Notes under the pieces: model-generated
Database searches by the model: none
What the model saw: only the letters and a program-made list of their open reading frames with translations
Told to the model about the DNA's origin: nothing
Shown here: positions 1 through 8,396 of the stretch, piece after piece
Position numbering within the stretch: the first letter of the stretch is position 1
Layout: every line of letters starts with the position of its first letter
Made by a program: the position numbers and the translations under genes
NCBI GenBank assembly: GCA_041748175.1
Contig: JBGTDU010000060.1
Coordinates: 1 to 26,496 of the forward strand
DNA from: JAHEJB01 sp041748175
GTDB lineage: Bacteria; Bacteroidota; Rhodothermia; Rhodothermales; Rubricoccaceae
Direction: 5' to 3'
Length of the DNA: 26,496 nucleotides

Positions 1-125
1 GCCTGTTCGCGCCAGAACCTCTCGTTGTCGTCGATGGATTTGCGGTACGTCGCCTCGTAGTCCTCCATCGACGAAACAAAGGCGTTGGCGCTGAATTCGG
101 CGGACGCGGCGAAGACCTCTGACAT
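1..125 (-). CDS. acs: Acetyl-CoA synthetase, N-terminal fragment (runs off window)
   Basis: Only the first 41 codons are inside the window; the gene continues beyond base 1. The translated start (MSEVFAASAEF, then a segment with MEDYEATYRKS and DDNERFWREQA) matches the ACAS_N domain that opens acetate-CoA ligases, where a Y-x-x-x-Y-x-x-S...FW-x-x-x-A pattern is typical. The enzyme would activate acetate to acetyl-CoA through an acetyl-adenylate in the cytoplasm. The start ATG at 125 faces the plus-strand operon that begins at 230, so the 104 bp between them should hold divergent promoters. The catalytic AMP-binding core is not visible, so another acyl-CoA synthetase of the same subfamily (for example propionyl-CoA synthetase) is possible. 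Confidence 0.75.
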   Translation of the reverse strand, partial: MSEVFAASAEFSANAFVSSMEDYEATYRKSIDDNERFWREQ

Positions 126-229
126 AGCAGGACTGAACGGATGTTGTGCGAGACGCGGTGAGCATACTCATTGCGAACGAACGACGCCCAGTCCTTGCCG
201 AACAAGCATCTGATTCCGACCTTGCGCAC

Positions 230-1108
230 ATGATTGGTTTACCGTCCCTCATTCTTGTTCTGCTGTATAGCTCGATGGCCGCCGGATGCCGTGACGGGCA
301 ACCACCATCTACAGCGGCTACGAGTCCGACGATTCCCGATTCTACCTTCATCCCGTACGATTTCGGCCACCCCGACGCCTCGTTCACGCTGCCAACCCAG
401 CTGCGTGAGATCTCCGGACTCGCCGTCCTCGACTCCATGCATCTCGCCGCGGTGCAAGACGAAGTGGGAACGCTCTATGTACTGGATCGGGAAACGGCTC
501 AGATTGTGACGGAGCGCAGATTCAGGGGCGGCGGCGACTATGAAGCGATCGAGGTGGTAGACGGCACGGCGTGGGTGCTTCGAAGCGATGGCACACTCTT
601 CTCCCTCGCGCAGACGCCCGGCGGAGAATTGGAGCCAACGGGACACGATATGCAGCTCCACGGAAACTGCGACGCGGAAGGTCTGGCTTTCCACCCGCGT
701 TCGAACAGATTGTTGATCTCGTGCAAAGAGAATCCCGGACGAGGCATCGGAAGCACGCGCGCGGTCTACGCGTTTGACCTTGGAACGCAGCGGCGAGTTG
801 AGGCCCCTGTCTATCTTATCGACCACCAACAACTTGACGTACCCGGAACGCAGTTCAAACCGTCCGCGCTCGCTGTCCATCCGCAAAGTGGGCACGTCTA
901 CGTCCTCTCTTCGGTGCGAAAGATGCTGATTGTGATCGATCCGGCGGGCGATGGCCAAATTCTGGAATACCGCGTGCTCCCCCCAGCACTTTTCCCGCAG
1001 CCCGAGGGCCTCGCATTTTTTCCCGACGGCACCCTGTACATCTCTAACGAAGGCGTGAACGGCCCCGCGACGCTCCTCCGCTTCAACGAGCGAACTGCCA
1101 CGCCATGA
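230..1108 (+). CDS. SdiA-regulated-type beta-propeller lipoprotein
   Basis: Predicted secreted lipoprotein of 292 residues. I place the start at 230 rather than at an upstream GTG (146) because the protein then opens with a hydrophobic signal (MIGLPSLILVLLYSS) and a lipobox ending MAAGC, with Cys20 as the lipidated residue. The body looks like a YncE/SdiA-regulated (PF06977-like) propeller: LREISGLAVL, AVQDEVGTLYVLD, GGDYEAIEVV, VLRSDGTLFSL, EGLAFHPRSNRLLISCKE and EGLAFFPDGTLYISNEG are regularly spaced blade motifs. The family is largely uncharacterised; some members relate to phytase-like or esterase-like propellers. Its stop overlaps the next start by 4 bp (ATGA), so it is translationally coupled to the phosphatase/Omp85 fusion protein and probably works with it at the outer membrane. 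No catalytic activity can be assigned from sequence alone. Confidence 0.8.
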   Translation: MIGLPSLILVLLYSSMAAGCRDGQPPSTAATSPTIPDSTFIPYDFGHPDASFTLPTQLREISGLAVLDSMHLAAVQDEVGTLYVLDRETAQIVTERRFRGGGDYEAIEVVDGTAWVLRSDGTLFSLAQTPGGELEPTGHDMQLHGNCDAEGLAFHPRSNRLLISCKENPGRGIGSTRAVYAFDLGTQRRVEAPVYLIDHQQLDVPGTQFKPSALAVHPQSGHVYVLSSVRKMLIVIDPAGDGQILEYRVLPPALFPQPEGLAFFPDGTLYISNEGVNGPATLLRFNERTATP

Positions 1109-4100
1109 TCGTTCGCTACCCTGCATTCGTCGTTTCGGTTTTTCTGCTTTCCGGATGTGCGGCGACACGGACGTATGTCGATCCTGCGCGGAACACGCCA
1201 GAGGCAACCGTGGCGGATGAGGACGTGGCGTACGAAGTCTTCCTCCTTGGAAATACGGGGAGCGGTGACGCCGACGATGCCACGCCAGTGCTCATGGCGC
1301 TTTCGCGTGAGTTGCAACGCGCCCCTGAAGAAAGTGCGGTGGTGTTTCTTGGGGATCAACTGAACGAGGCGATGCCCGATTCCGGAACCGCCAGTCGGGC
1401 AGATGCAAACCGCCGTTTGGAAATGATCGCCGAAAGCGTCGTTGGGTTCAAGGGGCGGGTCTTTGTCGTGCCGGGCGATCATGACTGGGATGGTCCCGAA
1501 TCGGTTCGGAGGGAGGAAGATGAGCTTGAGCGTTTGCTGGGTCGCGATGATGTGTTTATACCCGGCGATGCTCGCTCCGGCCCCGTTGTTCTTGAGCTGA
1601 ATGACAACCTCGTTCTTGTTGGGCTGGATACGGCATGGTGGCTGGAGGACGACCCACGGCCCACCGGCGATGCGGGCGACATTGAAGGCGACGAAGGAGA
1701 GTTCGAAATCACAAATCCCGGCGACATCATTTTTGCTGTGGAGGATGCCCTCGACAAATACGCTGACCAGGATGTGCTCGTCGTTGGCCACCACCCGCTG
1801 CGCAGCAATGGCCCCCATGGAGGTCAATTCACAGTAGGTCGCCACCTGGTTCCACTTCCGATCATCGGATCCGCCTATCCGCTTTATCGTCAGTTCGCCG
1901 GGACCCGGCAAGACCTTGCCCATCCGCGATATCGGGCCTACCGAACTGCGCTTGACCGCGTATTTCGTTCGCGCAGTCGTTTGATCTTTGCGTCTTCGCA
2001 CGAGCGGAGCCTTCAGGCTTTCCCGTTCGATGCCGCCTTGCGTGGGCTCGTTCAGCACTATCTGATCAGCGGATCGGGCGCAGGAGGCGAGCCGGTTGCG
2101 GCGGGTCGTGGCGCAGGTCTGGCCGCGTCCGATCGGGGGTATATGCGGCTTCGCTACATGAAGGATGGGGCCGTTTGGCTCGACGCTTTTTCGGTCGCCC
2201 CCTCCGGAGGGAAGTCAACGAATATCTACCACACCAGGCTTTACCCGGCCGCCCCTGATAGGGTTGATCCGGGCATTACCGAAGTTGATCCGGAAACGCT
2301 GCACGTGCCGGAAGATTCGACCGTCGTGCGTGCCGTTGAGCCGGAATACAAGATGGGCAGACTGCGGACGGCCATGTTCGGGAGCGGCTATCGGCGCGCG
2401 TGGATTACGCCCATCGAGTTCCCTGTGCTCGATATGAGCAGGTACGACGGGCTGACGGCCACGCAAAAAGGCGGCGGACTTCAAACGCAATCCCTACGAC
2501 TTCAGGCCGGAAACGGGCACGAATACGTGTTGCGTCTTCTGCGAAAAAATCCGGGCCGCATCCTCCCCCCTGAACTTTCGGAAAGCGTTGGTGCCGACAT
2601 TCTGGACGATCTCGCTACAGCTACGATCCCTTGGGCTGCCCTCGCTGTCGCGCGCCTGGCAGATGCCGCAGGCATCTATCACACGAATCCTGAGCTCGTC
2701 CTCATCCCCGACGACCCTAGACTTGGTGTGTTCAGGGAGGAGTTCTCGAATCGCCTGGCCCTCTTCGAAGAGCGCCCCACCGACGACATGTCCGAGTTTG
2801 ATGGGCTTGGCAACTCCGAGGACATCATTTCGTCGGCCAAAATGCTGGATAAGGTGGAAGACGACAACGACCATCGCGTCGATCAACGATTCTTCGTGCG
2901 CTCGCGGCTCTTTGACATGCTCATCAGCGATTGGGATCGTCATTTCGATCAGTGGCGCTGGGCGACCTTCGAGCCCCACGAACTCGATCCATCGCTTGAG
3001 GGAGACGCGCGCACCAGCGGGAAGATCTACCGTTCAATCCCCCGCGACCGCGACTTCGCCTTCTACCGTCTAGGCGGTGTCTTGCCTTGGGCGGCCAGGC
3101 AGGTCGAACCCAAGCTGCAGCCGTTTCGCCGCAGCTATGGAAGCCTGAAAGGGCTCACGACGAGCGCTATACCGCTCGATCGACGGTTCACGACCGAAAT
3201 GACGCGGGAAGACTGGATAGAAATCGCGACCGACCTGCGCGATAGCCTCTCTGACCTGGAAATCGCAGAGGCCTTCGGCGTTTGGCCGCGCGAGATTTAC
3301 GCGGAGTATGGCCCGGAAAACATCGAAATTCTCCGAGCGCGCCGCGACCAGCTCCCGCAGATCGCCGAACAGGTGTATCGGCTGAATGCAGGTGCTGTCG
3401 ACGTGGCCGGATCCGACAAACACGAACGCTTTGAGATCGAAGGCGCCACCGATGGAACAGTTGAGGTTGTCATCCTCAAGACAAACCGCGAGGGAGAAAT
3501 CCTGGCCGAACTGTACCGCCGCCGATTCTTCCCCGATCAAACGAAGGAAGTGCGTCTGTACGGGCTCGGTGGGCGCGACCAATTCATCATCAACGGCGAG
3601 GACAATTCCGCGATAAAAGTCCGAATGATTGGCGGAGCCGGCGAGGACCTCGTCGTTAACAACGCGGGCACAAACGCTACCTATTATGACACGGCCAGTG
3701 GAAATGATGTGAGCAGGGCCGGGGGGACGCAACTGATTCTCTCGGACGATGCCGAAAACAACCGCTACGACCCGGAGGACCATCGGCATGGGCGGTCTCG
3801 GCCAGGAATCCTTCCCGGATACCGCTCCGCGGATGGATTCGTGCTGGGCGTTAATCTGGTAATCGATCGCCCTGGTTTCCGAAGGCATCCATGGGCAACC
3901 TCGCACAACTTTTCAGCCGCTTTCGCGACCGGGACGGGTGGCATTCTTGCCCGGTACAGCCTTCGTATGTACGACGCACTTGGCGAAGATTGGGATGCCG
4001 TTTTCGGTGCACACGGTTTCACCGTCGGATTCCTCAACAGGTTTTATGGCTTTGGAAATGAGACGATGCGGGTTGGCACGTCGCGTTCGTTTTACTACGT

Positions 4101-4830
4101 CGGCTTGGGGCAGATTGAATCGAGCGTCTCCGTTATTCGCCGGGTTGAAGAGTCTATCGCGTTTCAGTTTGGTGGAGGTGCCGCATACCGCAACGTGGAG
4201 GCGGATTCGACAAGATTTGTTGGGACACCCGCCGCAGGTCTTGAGCCCGAAGAGTTCGAGGGGGCGTTCTTCGCAAACGGATTCACATCGCTTGAGCTGA
4301 ATGCTGTAGACAATGCCGTCAACCCGCGTCAGGGTTTCAAATGGACAAATCGGGCAAGCCTTAGCGGAGCCCTTAATGGCCCAGCGACAACATTTGCGGC
4401 GGTGGGAAGCGAACTCTCCGTGTACGCATCGCCAAGCCTGGAGCCCCAGATCACGCTTGCGGGTCGGGCAGGTTTTGGGCATAACTTCGGGACGTTCCCA
4501 TTCTATTCCGCCCAAACCCTTGGAGGGAATACCAACTTCCGCGGAATCCGTCGTCAACGCTACAGTGGGCATACCGTCGCCTATCAGAATTTCGAGGTCC
4601 GTGCCCGGGTCTTGCCTCTTATATCCCGAACTTTCCCGGTCCAGATCGGAGTTCTTGGGTTTGTCGATAACGGGCGCGTGTGGGCGGACGGCGAGCAATC
4701 TACCTTGTGGCATCAGGGCTATGGCGGCGGCCTATGGTTCAACGCCCTCGATCTCGCAGTGATGTCGGCCACGCTTGAGCAGGGCGACGATGGTCTGCTC
4801 TTTAGCTTCGGCCTCGGCTTTTTCTACTAA
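1105..4830 (+). CDS. Lipidated metallophosphatase-like / kinase-like / Omp85 barrel fusion protein
   Basis: A 1241-residue outer-membrane protein. The signal ends in a lipobox (FLLSGC, Cys18), as in lipidated Omp85 proteins such as TamL of Bacteroidota. Residues ~43-360 form a calcineurin/purple-acid-phosphatase-like domain: GNTG (49-52), FLGDQ (81-85), PGDHDW (123-128), GHHP...HGG (228-240), SSHERSLQ (297-304). Several usual metal ligands are changed, so activity is doubtful. Residues ~450-760 hold a domain with SDWDRHFDQW (608-617) and IPRDRDFAF (645-653), which resembles the catalytic-loop and metal-binding motifs of CotH/HipA-like kinases. After a linker with YGLGGRDQF comes an Omp85/BamA-TamA barrel (~910-1241) with GGNTNFRGIRR (1140-1150) and an aromatic C-terminus (GLGFFY) serving as beta-signal. 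Metallophosphoesterase-BamA fusions are known in Bacteroidota; the substrate is unknown. No POTRA domains are evident. Confidence 0.85.
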   Translation: MIVRYPAFVVSVFLLSGCAATRTYVDPARNTPEATVADEDVAYEVFLLGNTGSGDADDATPVLMALSRELQRAPEESAVVFLGDQLNEAMPDSGTASRADANRRLEMIAESVVGFKGRVFVVPGDHDWDGPESVRREEDELERLLGRDDVFIPGDARSGPVVLELNDNLVLVGLDTAWWLEDDPRPTGDAGDIEGDEGEFEITNPGDIIFAVEDALDKYADQDVLVVGHHPLRSNGPHGGQFTVGRHLVPLPIIGSAYPLYRQFAGTRQDLAHPRYRAYRTALDRVFRSRSRLIFASSHERSLQAFPFDAALRGLVQHYLISGSGAGGEPVAAGRGAGLAASDRGYMRLRYMKDGAVWLDAFSVAPSGGKSTNIYHTRLYPAAPDRVDPGITEVDPETLHVPEDSTVVRAVEPEYKMGRLRTAMFGSGYRRAWITPIEFPVLDMSRYDGLTATQKGGGLQTQSLRLQAGNGHEYVLRLLRKNPGRILPPELSESVGADILDDLATATIPWAALAVARLADAAGIYHTNPELVLIPDDPRLGVFREEFSNRLALFEERPTDDMSEFDGLGNSEDIISSAKMLDKVEDDNDHRVDQRFFVRSRLFDMLISDWDRHFDQWRWATFEPHELDPSLEGDARTSGKIYRSIPRDRDFAFYRLGGVLPWAARQVEPKLQPFRRSYGSLKGLTTSAIPLDRRFTTEMTREDWIEIATDLRDSLSDLEIAEAFGVWPREIYAEYGPENIEILRARRDQLPQIAEQVYRLNAGAVDVAGSDKHERFEIEGATDGTVEVVILKTNREGEILAELYRRRFFPDQTKEVRLYGLGGRDQFIINGEDNSAIKVRMIGGAGEDLVVNNAGTNATYYDTASGNDVSRAGGTQLILSDDAENNRYDPEDHRHGRSRPGILPGYRSADGFVLGVNLVIDRPGFRRHPWATSHNFSAAFATGTGGILARYSLRMYDALGEDWDAVFGAHGFTVGFLNRFYGFGNETMRVGTSRSFYYVGLGQIESSVSVIRRVEESIAFQFGGGAAYRNVEADSTRFVGTPAAGLEPEEFEGAFFANGFTSLELNAVDNAVNPRQGFKWTNRASLSGALNGPATTFAAVGSELSVYASPSLEPQITLAGRAGFGHNFGTFPFYSAQTLGGNTNFRGIRRQRYSGHTVAYQNFEVRARVLPLISRTFPVQIGVLGFVDNGRVWADGEQSTLWHQGYGGGLWFNALDLAVMSATLEQGDDGLLFSFGLGFFY

Positions 4831-4847
4831 TTCATCTCGAAACGACC

Positions 4848-5525
4848 ATGACTATCCCTCCTCCATACTCTCCCGAGTTGCCGGTCGCATCCGAAGTCGA
4901 ACCTCCCGATAAGAAAAAGAAGAAGAAGGAAAAGGGAGGTATCGGTTCGAGTCGAGGCATCGAGACCATGTTCAAATCATCCTACAGGGTGAACATGGAC
5001 CTTAGTGCGCTGGCCGACACAAAGGCCAACATCATGATCACGATCAATGGCCTGATGCTGTCGGTCCTCCTCGGCGCCATCTCATCCAAGATCGACGCGA
5101 ACCCGTGGCTTCTTTATCCGACCACCATCCTTCTGCTCGCGTGCCTTATCTCGCTGGTTTTTGCGGTGCTGTCGGCCAGGCCGCGGGTCCAAAGCGAACC
5201 GGTAACGCTCGACCAGGTGCGCAATGACAAGGCAAACATTCTGTTCTTCGGAAACTTCGCCAACATGCAGCGCGACGAGTTCTTGACGGGAATGAAGGAG
5301 CTAATGCAGAACACGGACAGCCTCTATCAGAACATGATTCTGGACATTTATGGCCTCGGCATTGTGCTCAGGAAGAAGTACCGGCTCCTCCGTATCTCGT
5401 ACTCGGTGTTTATGATTGGCCTGGTAATCGGTGTACTAGCCTTCATCGTTACGTTCTATTTCGCGGCGCAGGCCGGGATTCCCCTTCGCGAGGCATCAAC
5501 GCCCATACCCGGCTTATCCCAATAG
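4848..5525 (+). CDS. Pycsar-effector-like transmembrane protein (DUF5706), without HD domain
   Basis: 225-residue inner-membrane protein. Residues 37-210 match the DUF5706/PycTM pattern: GIETMFKSSYRVNMDLSALA, then DTKANIMITINGLMLSVLLG (first membrane segment, ~61-79), a second segment at ~87-110, ILFFGNFANM...DEF..GM (131-149), LY..MILDIYGLGIVLRKKYRLLR (159-182) and a third segment at ~184-208. In Bacteroidota this module is usually the C-terminal half of an HD-domain protein; here the HD part is absent and a 36-residue Pro/Lys-rich leader (six lysines in a row at 22-27) replaces it. In Pycsar defence, PycTM proteins respond to cyclic pyrimidine nucleotides and damage the membrane, but no cyclase gene is visible here. 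It lies 17 bp after the Omp85 fusion gene and 21 bp before sixA, so it belongs to that operon. A housekeeping membrane or signalling role is more likely than defence. Confidence 0.75.
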   Translation: MTIPPPYSPELPVASEVEPPDKKKKKKEKGGIGSSRGIETMFKSSYRVNMDLSALADTKANIMITINGLMLSVLLGAISSKIDANPWLLYPTTILLLACLISLVFAVLSARPRVQSEPVTLDQVRNDKANILFFGNFANMQRDEFLTGMKELMQNTDSLYQNMILDIYGLGIVLRKKYRLLRISYSVFMIGLVIGVLAFIVTFYFAAQAGIPLREASTPIPGLSQ

Positions 5526-5546
5526 GGCACCCGCCGCCATCGCCTT

Positions 5547-6065
5547 ATGAAAACCGTCATCCTTTTCCGCCATGGAAAATCTGATTGGGACGCGCCTTTT
5601 GGCCGCGACCATGAACGGCCTTTGGCAAAACGAGGCGTTCGGGATGCAAAGCGGATGGGCATATTCCTCACAGAAACCGGTATTCAGCCTGACGTTTGCC
5701 TGACCTCTACCGCCATACGCGCACGGACAACCATGGAGCTTGCGCACGAAGCGGGCGGCTGGACGCAACCCATTCGCGCTACGGAAGCCCTTTACGACGC
5801 ATCCCCGAGCAGCGTGCTTGGAGTCATCCAGACCACGGACGATAGCGCTTCGTCGATCATCCTGGCTGGGCATGAGCCTACCTGGTCGTCGATGGTCGAA
5901 GCGCTGGTCGGTGGAGGAAGAGTAGAAATGCCGACGTGCGCGATGGCTCGAATAGACGTATTGGTGGAAGGGTGGGTCGGCGTTTCGTGGGGGCGAGGCA
6001 ATCTTGTATGGCTGGTTACTCCGAAGACCATCACGGACTACGACGACGAGAACCGGCATTCCTGA
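5547..6065 (+). CDS. sixA: SixA-type phosphohistidine phosphatase
   Basis: 172-residue cytoplasmic histidine-phosphatase-superfamily protein, close to the usual SixA length. The catalytic RHG motif is at residues 8-10 (LFRHGKSDWD), followed by the SixA hallmark RPLAKRG (24-30) and S-T-x-x-R-A-x-x-T (54-61). The second catalytic histidine is His109 in ILAGHEPTWS. SixA removes phosphate from phosphohistidine, classically from HPt domains or the phosphotransferase system. It is the last gene of the tight operon and lies 129 bp before a sensor histidine kinase gene, which makes dephosphorylation of a local histidine relay a reasonable but unproven guess. The tail YDDENRHS is acidic/polar and not part of the fold. 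No alternative start is needed; the ATG is 21 bp downstream of the previous stop. Confidence 0.88.
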   Translation: MKTVILFRHGKSDWDAPFGRDHERPLAKRGVRDAKRMGIFLTETGIQPDVCLTSTAIRARTTMELAHEAGGWTQPIRATEALYDASPSSVLGVIQTTDDSASSIILAGHEPTWSSMVEALVGGGRVEMPTCAMARIDVLVEGWVGVSWGRGNLVWLVTPKTITDYDDENRHS

Positions 6066-6194
6066 AAGTTCAGCGCCGCGGCGAAAAGCTAACGGCGATA
6101 AGTAGCGGGATTTCTGGCGCGGTCGATGACGCTTAATCGGCTTAATTAGCAGGCAGGGGCGGCCGATACAACGCACGAGCCCTTCGTACCCGCC

Positions 6195-8336
6195 ATGCCT
6201 CTCAGTTCCCAAGATCAGCAAAAACTGGATGCGCTAAAGCGGTTCTTTGTCCTAGATCATGCGCCCTCGGAGCATGAAATAGGGCGCATTGTTCGGTTCG
6301 CGGGCGAGCTCTTTGGCGTGAAGTACGCCTTTCTGACCCTGCGTCGGGAGGATGGCTCCGAGAATATCGTGGCGGGGTATGGTTTCGATGTCGAGGCGCT
6401 CCCGCCGGACGCAGTTCTTTTCAAGCGCGACGACGGACTCTCCATACCCGTCGCCGTTGCCGACGCCTCGCAAGACAGTCGGTTTGAGCTGAATCCGCTG
6501 GTGCATAGCGAAGGCGCCGCGCGGAGTTATGCGGGCATTCCGCTCAAGAGTGCACAAGGTTTCACGCTAGGAACATTGGCCATAATGGATGGAGCGGCGC
6601 ACGAGCTCAACAGTGAAGGAATGGCTATGCTCGCGAACGTCGGCGCCCTCGTTGAACCCGTATTGCAGTTGGTCCAGTCGCGTCGCGAACAGGAGATGTC
6701 GGCTTCGTCGCTGGCCCGCTACGAGGCACTTTCCGGAGCGGCCGTGGCCGCTGCCGATGCCCTTTTTCGGGGTACAGATGGATTCTCCGAGGCTCTTGCG
6801 CACCTTGGTCCCGCCGTATTCTGCCCACGTGCCGCAGTCTTTAGCCACGCTACCAGCGTCGACGGCAAGCAAACAGCCACGTTCGTGGCCGGTTGGAACG
6901 AGCCCGACGTCGAGCCGCTTGTCGAATCAGGATGGACCTTCGATTTCGAATCGGAAGACCTAACATCCTGGACCGATGCTTTTGTGACGCGTCAACCCGC
7001 TTCGCAAGCGGCGTCTGGTCCGTTTCTCACTGCACGACGCGCTCGGTTTGTTGCGGCCATTCCGCTCGCCAACGGACAGGTTCGGCCTGGCTTCGTTCTC
7101 CTGGATCGCGCGTCGCCGTGGAGCGAGGTCGAGTTGCGCGCCCTTCAGGTTGCCTTTGCGCCGCTATCCCAAGTCAGGCAAGAAATAAAACGCGCGGCGC
7201 CAACCGACGTGCTAGAGGCCTGCCCTATTCCGATGGCTGTCGTGAACGCCGCTGACTGGAAATTCGTTTTCGCCAACAAGGCAGCACGGGAAATGCTTGG
7301 ACTCGGCGAGGGAGGCATTGAGACTCTCGCGTTCACTGGCCACGCTACGCTTGCCGACCGAGAGGCGCTGGCGTCCCTGATCGCCAACGCGCAGAACTCG
7401 AATCGGCCAGCCATAGACATTCATCTTCACGATGGACGCGGCGACGGGAGACTCGTGCACCTCGTTACATCAAGCTTCCCATCCGATGGACAGTCGGCCA
7501 CCCTTCTGGCGTGGATAGACATCTCCGAGTTCGAGCGGCGAGAAGCAGCGCTCGTTGACGATCGGGATCGGGCCGTGGATGCAACCAAGGCCAAAAGTGC
7601 TTTTCTGGCAAGCATGAGCCACGAGATCCGCACGGCGCTGACTTCCATTCTCGGCTATGCGGAATTCCTCGCCGATGAACTCGACGCGGATAACCTCGAT
7701 ATGGCCCAGACCATTCTCGGAAGCAGCGAGCGACTGCTTCAGACGCTCAATTCGGTGATGGACATGGAACGCCTGGAAGCGGAAGGTGACTCACCAGCGC
7801 TCGAAGCTATTTCGCTCGGCGAAATGGTTCAGGTTGCCGGGCGCGTCTTCGCCGGGCAGGCGGCGGCGCGCAACTTGGCATTCGTTTGCGAGGGTGCGCA
7901 AGATCCGGCCTTCGTTTGGGGAGATCAGGGCGCGCTTACCCGCGTGCTGGACAACCTGATTTCCAACGCCCTGAAGTTTACAAAACAGGGTGGAATTCGG
8001 CTCCGCGTTTCCTCGGCCGAAGGCGGTGTTTGCCTTGAGGTGCAGGATACGGGCGTGGGAATTGAGGAAGACTTTCTTCCTTTCCTGTTCGATGAGTTTC
8101 GACAAGAGAAGGGCCACGCATCCGACAGGGTGGGAGGCTCGGGGCTTGGACTGGCGTTGACAAGGCGCCTGGTGGATTTGATGGGTGGAGAGATTGCTGT
8201 GACTAGCCGAAAGGGGCAAGGCACGGTCTTCCGGGTCACGCTTCGGTCAGCAGCTTCTCCGGATTCGTCGTCAGTCGGCGGCGATGGTATGGGAGCTCGG
8301 GCGGTTCGGGTACCGGTTCAGGACGTCGGCGATTGA
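6195..8336 (+). CDS. GAF/PAS sensor histidine kinase (soluble)
   Basis: 713-residue sensor kinase without membrane segments. A GAF domain fills residues ~12-160 (FGVKYAFLTLRR, SYAGIPLKSAQGFTLGTLAI); a second, weaker GAF-like region follows at ~175-320 (RFVAAIPLANGQVRPGFVLL); a PAS domain lies at ~335-450 (ACPIPMAVVNAADWKFVFAN). The HisKA domain has KSAFLASMSHEIRTALTS with phospho-acceptor His476. HATPase_c shows the N box DNLISNALKFTK (586-597), G1 DTGVGI (618-623), the F box FLPFLFDEFRQE and G2 GGSGLGL (647-653). It should sense a cytosolic signal and phosphorylate a response regulator, but no receiver domain is fused and no regulator gene is nearby, so it is an orphan. The nearly invariant Pro five residues after the H-box His is Ala481 here. 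The 129 bp before the start separate it from the sixA operon. Confidence 0.9.
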   Translation: MPLSSQDQQKLDALKRFFVLDHAPSEHEIGRIVRFAGELFGVKYAFLTLRREDGSENIVAGYGFDVEALPPDAVLFKRDDGLSIPVAVADASQDSRFELNPLVHSEGAARSYAGIPLKSAQGFTLGTLAIMDGAAHELNSEGMAMLANVGALVEPVLQLVQSRREQEMSASSLARYEALSGAAVAAADALFRGTDGFSEALAHLGPAVFCPRAAVFSHATSVDGKQTATFVAGWNEPDVEPLVESGWTFDFESEDLTSWTDAFVTRQPASQAASGPFLTARRARFVAAIPLANGQVRPGFVLLDRASPWSEVELRALQVAFAPLSQVRQEIKRAAPTDVLEACPIPMAVVNAADWKFVFANKAAREMLGLGEGGIETLAFTGHATLADREALASLIANAQNSNRPAIDIHLHDGRGDGRLVHLVTSSFPSDGQSATLLAWIDISEFERREAALVDDRDRAVDATKAKSAFLASMSHEIRTALTSILGYAEFLADELDADNLDMAQTILGSSERLLQTLNSVMDMERLEAEGDSPALEAISLGEMVQVAGRVFAGQAAARNLAFVCEGAQDPAFVWGDQGALTRVLDNLISNALKFTKQGGIRLRVSSAEGGVCLEVQDTGVGIEEDFLPFLFDEFRQEKGHASDRVGGSGLGLALTRRLVDLMGGEIAVTSRKGQGTVFRVTLRSAASPDSSSVGGDGMGARAVRVPVQDVGD

Positions 8337-8396
8337 TTTCGATGAAGCTCGCGCCCCGAGGTTCAAGGACTGGAGGCCGTCGGGAATGTTGGCTAA

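Noticed and set aside
898..2058. Long minus-strand reading frame opposite the propeller and Omp85 fusion genes
   Set aside because: It has no recognisable domain and lies across the well-supported junction of two plus-strand genes; it arises from codon bias on the coding strand.
4848..5525. A complete Pycsar anti-phage system
   Set aside because: Only the effector-like membrane module is present; no nucleotide cyclase gene lies in the window and the neighbours are a propeller, an Omp85 fusion and SixA.
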